Shown here piece after piece: positions 44,200 to 53,664 of a stretch of DNA of 64,000 bases. Numbering within the stretch: the first letter of the stretch is position 1; each line of letters starts with the position of its first letter. The notes below the pieces were generated by a model. That model saw nothing but the letters and a program-made list of their open reading frames with translations. It searched no databases and was not told where the DNA came from. This DNA comes from DASWYT01 sp965246875 (lineage in GTDB: Bacteria; Pseudomonadota; Alphaproteobacteria; Micavibrionales; SZUA-601): assembly GCA_965246875.1 (NCBI GenBank), contig CBDFFU010000006.1, forward strand, positions 558,001-622,000, written 5' to 3'. The translations under genes were made by a program, and so were the position numbers.

Positions 44200-44798
44200 G
44201 CTGCGTGGTTGCTGTCTTTGAGGATTTTGCCGAGGATAGCGTCCAGTTGCTGGCGCGTGCTGGCCAGATCGCCGTTATTGTCGATGACATGATCAGACAA
44301 GGCACATTTTTCGCTGTTCGGCATTTGCCGGGCGAGGACGGCGGCAAATTTTTCCGGCGTCATGTTGGGGCGTGACAGCAAACGTTCGCTTTGCGTTGCC
44401 GGTGTCGTCGAGACGCAGATGATGGTATCGACATGGTATTCGGATTCGGTTTCAAACAATAGCGGAATATCGACCGCAATCATGCGATGACCCTGGGTCT
44501 GCATATCTTGTTTAAACCGCGTGATGGCATCAAACACCATGGGGTGAATAATGGTTTCCAGCAGTTTGATTTGCTTGTCATCAGATAAGGTTTTACTAAG
44601 GACACGTCGATCAATCGCATTATTTAGGCGCGCAGCCGGGAAGGCATGACCGACAGCAATGACAGCACCACCATTGGTGTCGAGTAATTCATGCACGATC
44701 GTGTCAGCAGAATGGGTGGGAATCCCCATCTCCTGCAACATATGCATAATCGTGGATTTCCCCATGCCGATCGAACCGGTAATGCCAAGCGTTATCAT
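44196..44798 (-). CDS. coaE: Dephospho-CoA kinase CoaE
   Basis: About 200 residues. Last step of CoA synthesis. The P-loop is LGITGSIGMGKSTIM directly after the chosen start (MITLGITGS); an upstream ATG would add six residues. Other marks are DTIVHELLD and IAVDIPLLFET. The substrate-binding lid and C-terminal helix are present. It belongs to an operon DoxX-VOC-coaE-coaD and overlaps coaD by 4 bp. Confidence 0.95.
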   Translation of the reverse strand: MITLGITGSIGMGKSTIMHMLQEMGIPTHSADTIVHELLDTNGGAVIAVGHAFPAARLNNAIDRRVLSKTLSDDKQIKLLETIIHPMVFDAITRFKQDMQTQGHRMIAVDIPLLFETESEYHVDTIICVSTTPATQSERLLSRPNMTPEKFAAVLARQMPNSEKCALSDHVIDNNGDLASTRQQLDAILGKILKDSNHAA

Positions 44799-44822
44799 GA
44801 CGCCGATCATACGCAATTTCTG

Positions 44823-45332
44823 TTAAAAGTCGATTGGTATATTATGTGCTAAAACCTGTAACAAAGCCTCTAAATCCAAGCGTTTGGTAAACATGGCTAG
44901 TTCACCATTATCGTTGCGCGGCCATTGATTATGCGGGCGATCCCAATAGAGTTCGACACCGTTACTATCTGGGTCGCGTAAATATAGCGCTTCGCTGACG
45001 CCGTGGTCTGCTGCACCGTCCAGCGTGATATTGGCATGTTGCAAACGTTGCAGTGCATCGGCCAATGCCGCGCGCGTGGGGTAGAGAATAGCGGCATGAT
45101 ACAGGCCCGTTGTGCCAACCGCGGGTGGCTCACCATTCAAACTGTCCCACGTGTTTAAGCCGATGTGATGATGGTAACCGCCAGCGGATAGAAACACGGC
45201 CTGTTGGCCGTAGCGTTGGGTCACGGTAAAACCAAGCACATCGCGGTAAAAGCCGAGTGCACGTTCCAGATCGGCCACCTTTAAATGAACGTGGCCGATC
45301 GTCACATCGGGGTGAATAGGGATAGTGAACAT
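44823..45332 (-). CDS. VOC-family (glyoxalase/ring-cleaving dioxygenase-like) protein
   Basis: 169 residues with two beta-alpha-beta-beta-beta units. IGHVHLKVADLERALGFYRDVLGF starts the first, holding the metal-ligand His. GLYHAAILYPTRAALADAL continues, and LRDPDSNGVELYWDRP near the C-terminus carries the Glu ligand. This resembles CatE-type catechol 2,3-dioxygenases and related lyases; the substrate is unclear. Its start abuts the DoxX stop with no spacing, so it is co-transcribed. Confidence 0.88.
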   Translation of the reverse strand: MFTIPIHPDVTIGHVHLKVADLERALGFYRDVLGFTVTQRYGQQAVFLSAGGYHHHIGLNTWDSLNGEPPAVGTTGLYHAAILYPTRAALADALQRLQHANITLDGAADHGVSEALYLRDPDSNGVELYWDRPHNQWPRNDNGELAMFTKRLDLEALLQVLAHNIPIDF

Positions 45333-45743
45333 TTATGCGTGACGTGATTGCGCGCGCAAGGCATCCAGGCTCCAGACACCGGCGCCCGCAAACACAAAAT
45401 AGAGAAACAGGAAGCAAAAAAGAATGGCGCCTTCGCCCTGGTTGAGGACCGGGAAGAAACCGTTTGGTGCATGCATCATGAAATAGGCAACGGCCATTTG
45501 CCCGGCCAGTAAAAAGGCTGTCGGGCGCGTAAATAAACCGAACGTGATCAACAACCCGCCAACAAACTCCAGAATGCCAGCCACGCCCATCAGCGACATG
45601 ATCTGCAGATTATCGAACATGGCGACATGCGGAAAGTGAAAAAGCTTGGCTGTGCCGTGTTCGACATACAGCAGACCAGTGATAATGCGGAGAATACTCA
45701 GCACACGTGGCGACCAGACAGTGTGTTTATTGGATGGAAACAT
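45333..45743 (-). CDS. DoxX family membrane protein
   Basis: About 136 residues from the ATG at 45743. Four membrane helices are visible. RVLSILRIITGLLYVEHGTAKLF is the typical first helix of DoxX proteins, followed by LMGVAGILEFVGGLLITFGLF and AFLLAGQMAVAYFMMH. DoxX-like proteins have been linked to thiosulfate/quinone metabolism and to oxidative-stress complexes. No partner gives a clear role here. The longer frame upstream lacks similarity and is likely untranslated. Confidence 0.85.
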   Translation of the reverse strand: MFPSNKHTVWSPRVLSILRIITGLLYVEHGTAKLFHFPHVAMFDNLQIMSLMGVAGILEFVGGLLITFGLFTRPTAFLLAGQMAVAYFMMHAPNGFFPVLNQGEGAILFCFLFLYFVFAGAGVWSLDALRAQSRHA

Positions 45744-45940
45744 GATAGGAGCTTTCTGTGTTATTATACATTTGGTTGTTTTGGACCGGACGTCATGATA
45801 CGATGCGCCATCTGTGTTGTATAGCAAGATAATAGATTAAATTCATTTTGTTAAATCTGAACTGAGGAATAAGCCATGCCGACTTTGGGGCAATTATATT
45901 TGCACATGACTACATATGCTAAAAATTTCATGCAAGCCTG

Positions 45941-47125
45941 ATGCAAACGGATGTCATTATTATTGGTGCGGGTGCTGCCGGATTGATGTGCGCCTTGGCG
46001 GCGGGCCAGCGTGGCCGCCGTGTGATGTTGCTGGATCATGCGCCGAAGATTGCGGAGAAAATTCGTATCTCCGGTGGCGGGCGGTGTAATTTTACGAATA
46101 TCAATTGCGCGCCGGATAAATATGTGTCGCAGAATCCGGACTTTTGTCGATCAGCTTTGCAGCATTACACACAACATGATTTTATTGCTCTGGTGAAGAA
46201 ACATGGCATTGCCTATCATGAGAAAACGCTGGGTCAATTGTTCTGTGACCATTCGGCGCGTGATATTATCGACATGCTGTTGACGGAATGTGCCGATGCC
46301 GGAGTTGATGTGCGCTATCCGGTTAATGTTGATACAGTGTCGCGTGATGCGACAGGGGCTTTTAGTTTGCAAACCTCTCAGGGTGACATGACAGCGCAAT
46401 CGTTGGTAATTGCAACGGGTGGTTTGTCGATCCCGAAAATCGGGGCGACTGGGTTTGGTTACACGATTGCCCAGCAATTTAACGTGCCGGTATTGCCGAC
46501 GCGCGCCGGATTAGTGCCGCTGACGTTTGATCCATCCGTGCTGGACTATACCAAGGATCTCAGTGGTCTGGCGGTTGACCCGGTCAATGTCAGCAGTACA
46601 GCGGGGCAATTGTTTCGTGAAGCGATGTTGTTTACACACCGTGGTTTAAGCGGACCGTCAATTTTGCAAATTTCATCGTATTGGCAGCCCGGTGAAGAGA
46701 TTACCATTAATCTGGTGCCGCATGGTGATGTGTTCAATTGGCTAAGAGACAAAAAAGACGAGCAGCCGCGTGCGATGTTGCAAACAATTGTCAGTGAACT
46801 TTTGCCGAAACGTCTGGCGCAACGCATCGTCGCAAATTTTGGTGATGACCGCCGCATGGCAGAATTGCCGAACAAAATGCTGCAAGGCGTTGCACAAGCT
46901 ATAACCGCCTGGACTGTACTACCGGCAGGCAGTGAAGGTTATCGCACGGCAGAAGTCACATTGGGCGGTGTCGATACGCGCGCTTTGTCATCAAAAACAT
47001 TTGCATGCCGTAACGTTCCGGGTTTGTATTTCATCGGTGAAGTTGTCGATGTGACAGGGCATCTAGGCGGCTATAATTTTCAATGGGCCTGGTCGTCCGG
47101 CTGGTGTGCCGGACAAGATGTATGA
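45941..47125 (+). CDS. HI0933/YhiN family flavoprotein
   Basis: 394 residues. The N-terminal Rossmann FAD site is VIIIGAGAAGLMCALAAGQRG, followed by the family signature KIRISGGGRCNFTN. The C-terminal FAD motif is GLYFIGEVVDVTGHLGGYNFQWAWSSG. Members are BaiN-like NAD(P)/FAD-dependent oxidoreductases with substrates mostly unknown. Cytoplasmic. The gene stands alone, with no obvious operon partner. Confidence 0.92.
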   Translation: MQTDVIIIGAGAAGLMCALAAGQRGRRVMLLDHAPKIAEKIRISGGGRCNFTNINCAPDKYVSQNPDFCRSALQHYTQHDFIALVKKHGIAYHEKTLGQLFCDHSARDIIDMLLTECADAGVDVRYPVNVDTVSRDATGAFSLQTSQGDMTAQSLVIATGGLSIPKIGATGFGYTIAQQFNVPVLPTRAGLVPLTFDPSVLDYTKDLSGLAVDPVNVSSTAGQLFREAMLFTHRGLSGPSILQISSYWQPGEEITINLVPHGDVFNWLRDKKDEQPRAMLQTIVSELLPKRLAQRIVANFGDDRRMAELPNKMLQGVAQAITAWTVLPAGSEGYRTAEVTLGGVDTRALSSKTFACRNVPGLYFIGEVVDVTGHLGGYNFQWAWSSGWCAGQDV

Positions 47126-47578
47126 TCAGCGATACTTAGCTAAACTGTAATTTTCATTCATTTTTTTCTTTGACTTTGAAATAAAATATGTTATAACCGA
47201 ATCATGAATAACCAAAGAAAAACAATGTTGTTTCTGGTTATGCTCATGCCAAGCGGCAGAGCGCAGACACTCTGCCGACGCCTCCGACGACGATTTAGTC
47301 GCTCTTAAATTTCTTTCCAAAAATTTGATCTGATTTTCCTGGTGCAGGACAACTGTGTCTTGTGATCTGGCCGATCGTAACCTGAACAGGTTATTGCGAT
47401 GCGTTACGCCAAAATTCATTTTTCGATTCCATCTCCCGTCTCACGAACGCGCGGCAGACGCTAAACGCGCTGCCATTAAAAATGCAAAATCGCATAACGA
47501 AGTAGAAATTAGTCTTTGACGTTGAATACAACATTCAGCGGTTGAGACATTGTACCCAAATTTCAGCAGGAGGAGACT
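47126..47578 (+). other. Intergenic region with an 8-bp hairpin
   Basis: No convincing gene is seen here; the one open frame on the minus strand (47126-47419) shows no recognisable features. An 8-bp perfect inverted repeat CGGCAGAG/CTCTGCCG (47254-47261 and 47270-47277) with an 8-base loop has no T-run and so does not look like a terminator. The final part has AGGAGGAG, the ribosome-binding site of the next gene. Confidence 0.5.
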
Positions 47579-47581
47579 GTG

Positions 47582-49015
47582 ATGAGTAACGAAACTGTAC
47601 AAACAAATTTAATTGCCGGTGGCGGATCAAGTGCTGTCGGGATTGTTAAAATGGCAACAGATGAATTGATTGCCAGGCATAAAGGCGGGGCTGGTTTGCC
47701 GCACACGCATTATGAGATGGCGGATAAGACAGGCCAGCATGGCCCTGGTTACGGGCATAATGTGGATAACACGATTTTCCGAGTTAACCAACCAGCTGAT
47801 GCTATGTCGATCAATGACAACGATCATGACGAATTCGCCAAATACTTGGCTCACAAAAAAAATGTATCTGTCGACGATATTCGCGATTATTTCGCGACCC
47901 GTCATGAATTCAAAAGCTATACTATTCACGAGGCAAGTGCGTTACAGGAAAAAGCGCGTGACATGCGCGCGTCAGGGATTGCCGTTTCTCTTGAGCTGAA
48001 TAACCGGCATATCGTCGCGGCGCATAAACATAATGGGATTATAACTGCCACCGACGCTCAAGGATACCAGTCGCAAGCGGATCATCTGGTTGTTGTGACC
48101 GGACATCAGAATGGGCATTTCTTAAGTCACTTAAAAGGCCATCCGCGTTATCAATCCGGCATCTTTGATATCAGTAAAGTGTCAGATGTGGTTAAAGGTG
48201 ACAATCCGCCTGACAAGGTGCTGATCATCGGTACGGGTCAAAGCATGGTGGATGCGGTTGCCTTGCTGGATCATCTGCACTATCAGGGGACAACATATGC
48301 CGTGTCTGGCCAGCTGGTGATGCCATGGCCGTATATTCCGGCAGAGTATAAACAAAAAACGAAATACAAACTGAAACATCTGACGGCGCGAAATATTGAT
48401 TTTCATCGCTATGAGACCGAGGAAGAGCTTGATCATCTCCTGCAACAGGAAGTCGCTCAAGCGGAAGCTGAACAATACGGCCGTGGTATTGTGTATTCCA
48501 GTGTTGACCTGGAAAAAATGCGCGCGTTGATTTATCAAAATCCAGATTTAAAGGGATTAAAAGCCGTACACAGCAAATTGGTCAAATTGTATTCTGATCC
48601 GACAACGCCCGAACGGTATGCTATGTTGCAGAGCATGGAAGAGCAGGGACGTCTGGTCTTTCAGCGTGGGCAGGTCAAACCGCAAAATATTCATGTTTAT
48701 GACGATTATTTTGCTATTGATGATGTGTTTTGCGGGACACAAACATTCGGCATGATATTAAACGGGGCGTCGATCAGTAGTGATCCCTTTGCTTGCCCGT
48801 TGTTAGCCGATTTGAAACGGCAGGACTTATTGACGATCAATCATGGCCGTATCAAGCCGGGGCAGCAAAGCGACAAACAGATTCATGTCAATGGTCCAGC
48901 GGCTCACCCGAATAAAAACGGGATCGAAACATTCCGCGTGGCCAATAAAGAGATTGCGGATGCTTTGGTTGATAGTGCCTATGCGTTTAAAGCTCAGACA
49001 GGGCCGCACGTCTAA
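47582..49015 (+). CDS. FAD/NAD(P)-binding protein of unknown substrate
   Basis: About 477 residues. A dinucleotide-binding start is degenerate (NLIAGGGSSAVGIVKMATDEL). The second Rossmann site KVLIIGTGQSMVDAVALLDHL is clear. The overall pattern, with HGPGYGHNVDNTIFRVNQPADAMS, is that of the FAD-NAD(P)-binding proteins related to HcaT-like hydroxylases (NAD_binding_9-type). No signal peptide. An excellent ribosome-binding site (AGGAGGAG) precedes the ATG at 47582, with a GTG just before it. The terminator at 49051 ends the transcript. Confidence 0.75.
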   Translation: MSNETVQTNLIAGGGSSAVGIVKMATDELIARHKGGAGLPHTHYEMADKTGQHGPGYGHNVDNTIFRVNQPADAMSINDNDHDEFAKYLAHKKNVSVDDIRDYFATRHEFKSYTIHEASALQEKARDMRASGIAVSLELNNRHIVAAHKHNGIITATDAQGYQSQADHLVVVTGHQNGHFLSHLKGHPRYQSGIFDISKVSDVVKGDNPPDKVLIIGTGQSMVDAVALLDHLHYQGTTYAVSGQLVMPWPYIPAEYKQKTKYKLKHLTARNIDFHRYETEEELDHLLQQEVAQAEAEQYGRGIVYSSVDLEKMRALIYQNPDLKGLKAVHSKLVKLYSDPTTPERYAMLQSMEEQGRLVFQRGQVKPQNIHVYDDYFAIDDVFCGTQTFGMILNGASISSDPFACPLLADLKRQDLLTINHGRIKPGQQSDKQIHVNGPAAHPNKNGIETFRVANKEIADALVDSAYAFKAQTGPHV

Positions 49016-49050
49016 TACTGTGTCATTATGATGTTTGTTAATGTGCGACA

Positions 49051-49081
49051 TCGTCTGCCAGACAATGGCAGACGATTTTTA
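49051..49081 (+). terminator. Rho-independent terminator
   Basis: A 10-bp stem TCGTCTGCCA/TGGCAGACGA with loop GACAA is followed by TTTTTATT, 36 bp after the flavoprotein stop. Confidence 0.9.
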
Positions 49082-49270
49082 TTGACACGTCACTAGACGA
49101 TTTGATAGGATTTTCGTATGACACATTTGCATTATTACACGATGGTCATGATGCGCAACGGCAGGGTTTAAGCTCTGCCAATCCAAACGATTGCCGCGTT
49201 GGCGCAATCCAGATTTTCTCTTTTTCATTTACATTATCAAGAGCCACGCTGTGTGGCCGGAAGGATCATC

Positions 49271-49621
49271 ATGTCTAAAGTCGATCAGTTTAATGACGAG
49301 CGTACAGCCTATAACACCGTTCTCGCCAAGTACGCAAACAGCAGCCAGAAGCGTTTCTACGGGCTGGATGCCAGCATGTATGAGGCCGGCGCGTTAGATA
49401 AGAAAACCAAAGAGCTGTTGGGGTTTGTGGCATCACTGGTGTTGCGGTGTGACGATTGCATTCTCTATCACCTCATTCAATGCGCCAAGGAACATGTGAC
49501 CAGCGAGGAATTGTCAGAAACGGTGGCAATCGGGTTATTGGTCGGCGGGTCGATAACCATCCCGCATATACGTCGGGCCATGGCGGTGTGGGATGCAGAA
49601 TTAGCGCCGTCGGTGCAGTAA
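49271..49621 (+). CDS. Carboxymuconolactone decarboxylase/AhpD-like protein
   Basis: 116 residues, all-helical CMD fold. The AhpD-type redox motif CDDC is in LVLRCDDCILYHLIQCAKEHV, with the neighbouring histidine. LDKKTKELLGFVASLV and ELSETVAIGLLVGGSITIPH complete the family pattern. Such proteins act as thiol-dependent peroxidase partners or decarboxylases. The ATG has GGAAGGATC upstream; open frames before it lack similarity. It is flanked by unrelated genes. Confidence 0.88.
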   Translation: MSKVDQFNDERTAYNTVLAKYANSSQKRFYGLDASMYEAGALDKKTKELLGFVASLVLRCDDCILYHLIQCAKEHVTSEELSETVAIGLLVGGSITIPHIRRAMAVWDAELAPSVQ

Positions 49622-49681
49622 GTGGCATAAGTTTAAAACCTTGTCGTGTTACAGATCGCATGGCAGGGTTTTTTGATATTG

Positions 49682-49897
49682 CTAATCAGACGCCAGAGCG
49701 GCCGCATGGTTTGTGGCCTCCTGCATCATTTGCCGCAAATACGGGTTAGCGACCGGACTGTCTGATGCTGTCGCAATCAAATCAAACGACCATAGAATTT
49801 GGTCCATTAACAGATGGAGACGCTTGGTTTGCTGGTAGTGAAAGATGCGTTGCACAAAAGACGTATCGGTGAGGTCACAAGGAGGAAGAGGCAACAT
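49682..49897 (-). CDS. Small hypothetical protein
   Basis: 71 residues: LPPCDLTDTSFVQRIFHYQQ then KRLHLLMDQILWSFDLI, soluble and helical. AAAAAGG precedes the ATG by 8 nt, a plausible ribosome-binding site. Not recognised, and short, so confidence is moderate. It is divergent from the HTH gene downstream. Confidence 0.45.
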   Translation of the reverse strand: MLPLPPCDLTDTSFVQRIFHYQQTKRLHLLMDQILWSFDLIATASDSPVANPYLRQMMQEATNHAAALASD

Positions 49898-50165
49898 GGC
49901 AGAACCTTTTTATCTTATGGTTGAAATTTATCAAAACCATGATTCTAGTCTAAATGTCAATTAATCTGTTCTTTTTTATTTATTAAACTTCAAAAACAAA
50001 GATTTTTATTAAAAATAGGATTTTTTTCTTGTTTTTCACGTTTGATGTGCTATTTCTATGGAAAACATAGAAACTCCTTATGGTTGAAACACACCATTGT
50101 ACCCTGTATGACCTCTTGTTTAACGTTCACAATTAATCCTGGGGCAATGCCGTGCTGCACGCGGT

Positions 50166-50636
50166 TTGTTGGGCTGGACGCAAAACGATCTGGCCCGGGA
50201 GGCGCATGTCTCTAAAACATCAATTGTGCAATTTGAAACGGGTCTGACAGACAGTCGCAGCGAAACATTGCGGCTGATCGGTAAAGCTTTTTTGCGTTAT
50301 GGCATTGAATTCCTGCCGCCATCGGGAGTCAACCGTCACCAATCTATATGCCATGTGTTTAATGATGATCAGCTGCTCACCACAGATTGGCCGCTTTTTT
50401 TGCAAGGCTTAGTTAATGCCGGGCATCGGCGATTGGCTTTGTTCAATTGGCCGGAATTTGCTGTGGAATTTCAAGCGCACACAGGTTTTGACGCAACGAT
50501 TGTCGCGCATGATGACCAGCCGTATGACCGGGCGGCGATGTTTGGACTGTGGCTGATCATGCCAATTTTGGGCAGCACCTATCGCATCGCCTTGTTTCAA
50601 CCGTTTGAGTCGGATCTAACGTCCCGTTATCTTTAG
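50166..50636 (+). CDS. XRE-type HTH protein with a possible N-terminal frameshift
   Basis: 156 residues from the first usable start. The HTH is LGWTQNDLAREAHVSKTSIVQFETG, and the C-terminal ~90 residues are unrecognised. The frame is open upstream (LILGQCRAARG) without an ATG, and the family needs those residues. An ATG at 50108 in another frame reads MTSCLTFTINPG and would join the HTH as QCRAARGLL if one G of the run at 50141-50144 were missing. So either the gene is frameshifted or it uses a TTG start with a shortened first helix. Regulatory target unknown. Confidence 0.7.
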   Translation: MLGWTQNDLAREAHVSKTSIVQFETGLTDSRSETLRLIGKAFLRYGIEFLPPSGVNRHQSICHVFNDDQLLTTDWPLFLQGLVNAGHRRLALFNWPEFAVEFQAHTGFDATIVAHDDQPYDRAAMFGLWLIMPILGSTYRIALFQPFESDLTSRYL

Positions 50637-50721
50637 GATTGCGAATGCCAAATCACCCGCTGGCTTATTGCGCACCCCGTTTACGGCGGTATGCTGTGAC
50701 CATTCAATTGACGGGACTCAC

Positions 50722-51375
50722 ATGCCAATACCCACGCTTCTCTTTTATGTCTTTGCATCTATGCTGCTGGTTAGTGGCGTTGTGGTGATCACCGCGCGCA
50801 ATGCGGTGCATTCGGTTCTCTTTTTGATTTTGGCATTTTTCAATGCGGCCGGGTTGTTTGTCATGCTTGGTGCTGATTACTTGGCGATGCTCTTAATTAT
50901 CGTCTATGTCGGCGCTGTGGCCGTTCTCTTCCTGTTTGTCGTGATGATGTTGAACATCAATGTGTCGGAACGGCGCAGTTATATTAAAAAACATTTGCCG
51001 GTCGGGTTGCTGGTGGGCGGCGTGTTTCTGGCGGAACTGGTGTTCGTGCTGCATCAATGGCAGGCGACCGATATCGTGCTGAACAACCGGGCCTTTCCAG
51101 TGGCCAATGGTGACAGCGTGGGCAGTGCACAAGGTTTAGGTGAATTGCTTTATACGCATTACGCGTTTCCATTTCAGCTTGCTGGTTTGATTTTATTGGT
51201 TGCCATGATTGGTGCGATCGTGTTGACCCAGCGTCGCCGCAGTGGCGTGTTGCGTCAAAACGGCATGAAACAGGTCTTGACTGACCCGCGCGACGTTTTG
51301 GAATTAGCCCAGCCGGTTATCGGCGAGGGCGTGACCAAAGTCAGCTTTACCGGGAATACAGGTGTGAAAAAATGA
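50722..51375 (+). CDS. nuoJ: NADH-quinone oxidoreductase subunit J
   Basis: Membrane subunit of respiratory complex I. 217 residues from the ATG at 50722; upstream residues in frame do not resemble the family. Five helices: LLFYVFASMLLVSGVVVI, VLFLILAFFNAAGLFVML, and the segment AMLLIIVYVGAVAVLFLFVVMM with the flexible pi-bulge helix. The loop between helices is longer than in E. coli. First of the nuoJKLMN group present here; the upstream nuo genes are not within this window. Overlaps nuoK by 4 bp. Confidence 0.95.
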   Translation: MPIPTLLFYVFASMLLVSGVVVITARNAVHSVLFLILAFFNAAGLFVMLGADYLAMLLIIVYVGAVAVLFLFVVMMLNINVSERRSYIKKHLPVGLLVGGVFLAELVFVLHQWQATDIVLNNRAFPVANGDSVGSAQGLGELLYTHYAFPFQLAGLILLVAMIGAIVLTQRRRSGVLRQNGMKQVLTDPRDVLELAQPVIGEGVTKVSFTGNTGVKK

Positions 51376-51698
51376 CCTTTGAAACTTTGACCGTTTTGGG
51401 CTTGCCCCATTTTTTAATTCTGTCGGCACTGTTGTTTACGCTTGGCACGTTTGGTTTGTTTTTGAACCGCAAGAACATTATCATCATGCTGATGTCGATC
51501 GAGCTGATGCTGCTGGCGGTCAATATCAATTTCATTTCGTTTTCGGCATTCTTGGGTGACCGCGTCGGCCAAGTTTTTACCTTGTTCATTCTGACTGTTG
51601 CCGCCGCCGAAAGCGCGATTGGCCTGTCGATCCTCGTGACATTCTTCCGCAATTTCGGCTCGATCGAAGTCGAAAACGTCAGCGGCATGAAAGGCTAA
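51372..51698 (+). CDS. nuoK: NADH-quinone oxidoreductase subunit K
   Basis: 108 residues, three helices. Conserved membrane glutamates of the proton path are in IIMLMSIELMLLAVNINFI and TVAAAESAIGLSILV. The start overlaps the nuoJ stop (ATGA). Typical length is 100-102; the few extra residues are at the C-terminus. Confidence 0.97.
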   Translation: MTFETLTVLGLPHFLILSALLFTLGTFGLFLNRKNIIIMLMSIELMLLAVNINFISFSAFLGDRVGQVFTLFILTVAAAESAIGLSILVTFFRNFGSIEVENVSGMKG

Positions 51699-51702
51699 AT
51701 CC

Positions 51703-53664
51703 ATGTTGCACGATGCTTTGCCTGTGTGGGCGACTTACGCGATTGTCTTTTTGCCATTGCTGGGTGCGTTTATCGCCGGCTTCTTTCATCACTTTACCGG
51801 GACAAAATTCGCGCAGGCCGTCACATGCCTGTTGATGGTTGCTGCTGCGGTGTTGTCTTGCATTCTATTTTATCAAGTCAATTTTCTCGATCTGCCGCGC
51901 ACATTGATGACCATGCCGTGGATTGAATCCGGGGCGTTCAATGTGTCCTGGAATATTCGCATCGATGCTTTGACGGCTGTGATGCTGGTTGTCGTTAATG
52001 TCGTGTCCTGTGTCGTACATCTTTATTCGGTCAGCTACATGCATGACGATACGCATCGCGCGCGGTTCATGAGCTATCTCAGCTTGTTTACCTTTGCCAT
52101 GTTGACCCTGGTCACGGGTGATAATCTGTTGCAGATGTTCTTCGGTTGGGAAGGGGTGGGTCTTGCCTCTTATCTGTTGATCGGGTTCTGGAACTATAAA
52201 GAGTCTGCCAATGCCGCCTCGATCAAGGCGTTTGTCACCAACCGTGTCGGTGACTTCGGCTTTGCCCTGGGTATTATCCTGTGTTTCTGGCTGTTCGGTA
52301 CGACGCAATTTGAAGCGATGTTTGCGCAAATTCCAACATTGCAAAATACCAGCTTCATGTTCTGGGGCGTGTCGTTTGATGCGCTGACCCTGGCGACATT
52401 TTTGTTGTTCATCGGCGCGATGGGTAAATCGGCCCAGCTGGGTCTGCATGTCTGGTTGCCCGACGCAATGGAAGGCCCGACGCCCGTCTCGGCGTTGATT
52501 CACGCAGCGACTATGGTCACAGCTGGTGTGTTTATGGTCTCACGCCTGTCGCCACTGTTTGCAGCGGCTCCAGCAACAATGGCTTTCATTACCATCATCG
52601 GTGCCTTGACGGCGATTGTGGCGGCCATTATCGGCATGACGCAAACCGACATCAAACGCGTCATCGCTTATTCGACCATGAGCCAATTGGGTTATATGTT
52701 CTTTGCATTGGGTGTTGGCGCGTTTGGTGCGGCCATGTTCCACTTGATGACGCATGCATTCTTTAAAGCGTTGTTATTTTTAGGGGCAGGCTCAGTTATT
52801 CATGCGCTGCATCATGAACAGGATTTGCGCCGCATGGGTGGGTTGTGGAAAAAAATCCCGATCACCTATGCCATGATGTGGATCGGGTCGCTGGCCCTAG
52901 CCGGGATCCCGATTTTTGCCGGCTATTATTCCAAAGATATTATTCTGGAAAGCGCTTTTGCGGCGAACTCAACGGTCGGTAATTTTGCCTATGCCTTGGG
53001 TATTCTGGCTGCCTTGCTGACCGCGTTTTATTCCTGGCGTTTGATTTATCTGGCGTTCCACGGCCAGCCGCGTGGCGATCATCACGCGCATGATCATGCG
53101 CACGAAGCACCGTTTGCCATGTGGGCACCGTTATTGATTTTGGTTGTTGGCGCCATCGCCAGCGGGATTACAATGTTCCCGTATTTTGTCGGTCATGACC
53201 GTGAAACGTTCTGGCATGGCACCTTGTTCGAAAGCGGCGGCGAGATTTTGCACAAGGCGCATGAGATTCCACAATGGGCGGTTTTGTTACCAACCGGCGT
53301 CGGTATCGTCGGGATTTTATTGGCGACCCTGTTCTATATTCTGCGACCTGGCCTGCCGGTGATTTTTGCGGTGCTGTTATCACCACTGTATAAACTGAGC
53401 CTGCGCAAGTTTTACTTTGATGAACTGTATCATGTGATCTTTGTCAAACCTGTACGTTGGCTGGCAAAAACCTTGTGGCATCGTGGTGATCAAAATATTA
53501 TTGATCACTATGGCCCGGATGGTTCGGTTCGCTTGAGCCAGCATGTAGCTGGATTATTCAGCCGGGTGCAAACCGGATTTATTTTTGACTATGCCGCCAT
53601 GATGGTTGTTGGGGTTGTTGGATTTTTAGGCTATTTGCTGGCAAAAGCCGGGGGCTATCTGTAA
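51703..53664 (+). CDS. nuoL: NADH-quinone oxidoreductase subunit L
   Basis: 653 residues, antiporter-like subunit with the long lateral helix. Conserved segments: FFGWEGVGLASYLLIGFWNYK with the key Glu, GKSAQLGLHVWLPDAMEGPTPVSALIHAATMV with the key Lys and His region, and IKRVIAYSTMSQLGYM. A His-rich loop (GDHHAHDHAHE) in the C-terminal half is a local feature. 4 bp after nuoK; stop overlaps the nuoM start (TAATG). Confidence 0.98.
   Translation: MLHDALPVWATYAIVFLPLLGAFIAGFFHHFTGTKFAQAVTCLLMVAAAVLSCILFYQVNFLDLPRTLMTMPWIESGAFNVSWNIRIDALTAVMLVVVNVVSCVVHLYSVSYMHDDTHRARFMSYLSLFTFAMLTLVTGDNLLQMFFGWEGVGLASYLLIGFWNYKESANAASIKAFVTNRVGDFGFALGIILCFWLFGTTQFEAMFAQIPTLQNTSFMFWGVSFDALTLATFLLFIGAMGKSAQLGLHVWLPDAMEGPTPVSALIHAATMVTAGVFMVSRLSPLFAAAPATMAFITIIGALTAIVAAIIGMTQTDIKRVIAYSTMSQLGYMFFALGVGAFGAAMFHLMTHAFFKALLFLGAGSVIHALHHEQDLRRMGGLWKKIPITYAMMWIGSLALAGIPIFAGYYSKDIILESAFAANSTVGNFAYALGILAALLTAFYSWRLIYLAFHGQPRGDHHAHDHAHEAPFAMWAPLLILVVGAIASGITMFPYFVGHDRETFWHGTLFESGGEILHKAHEIPQWAVLLPTGVGIVGILLATLFYILRPGLPVIFAVLLSPLYKLSLRKFYFDELYHVIFVKPVRWLAKTLWHRGDQNIIDHYGPDGSVRLSQHVAGLFSRVQTGFIFDYAAMMVVGVVGFLGYLLAKAGGYL

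Noticed and set aside
47126..47419. Minus-strand 97-residue open frame
   Set aside because: No ribosome-binding site, no recognisable motif and low-complexity composition; likely chance.
51865..52503. Minus-strand frame inside nuoL
   Set aside because: Shadow of nuoL; composition reflects the membrane-helix codons on the other strand.
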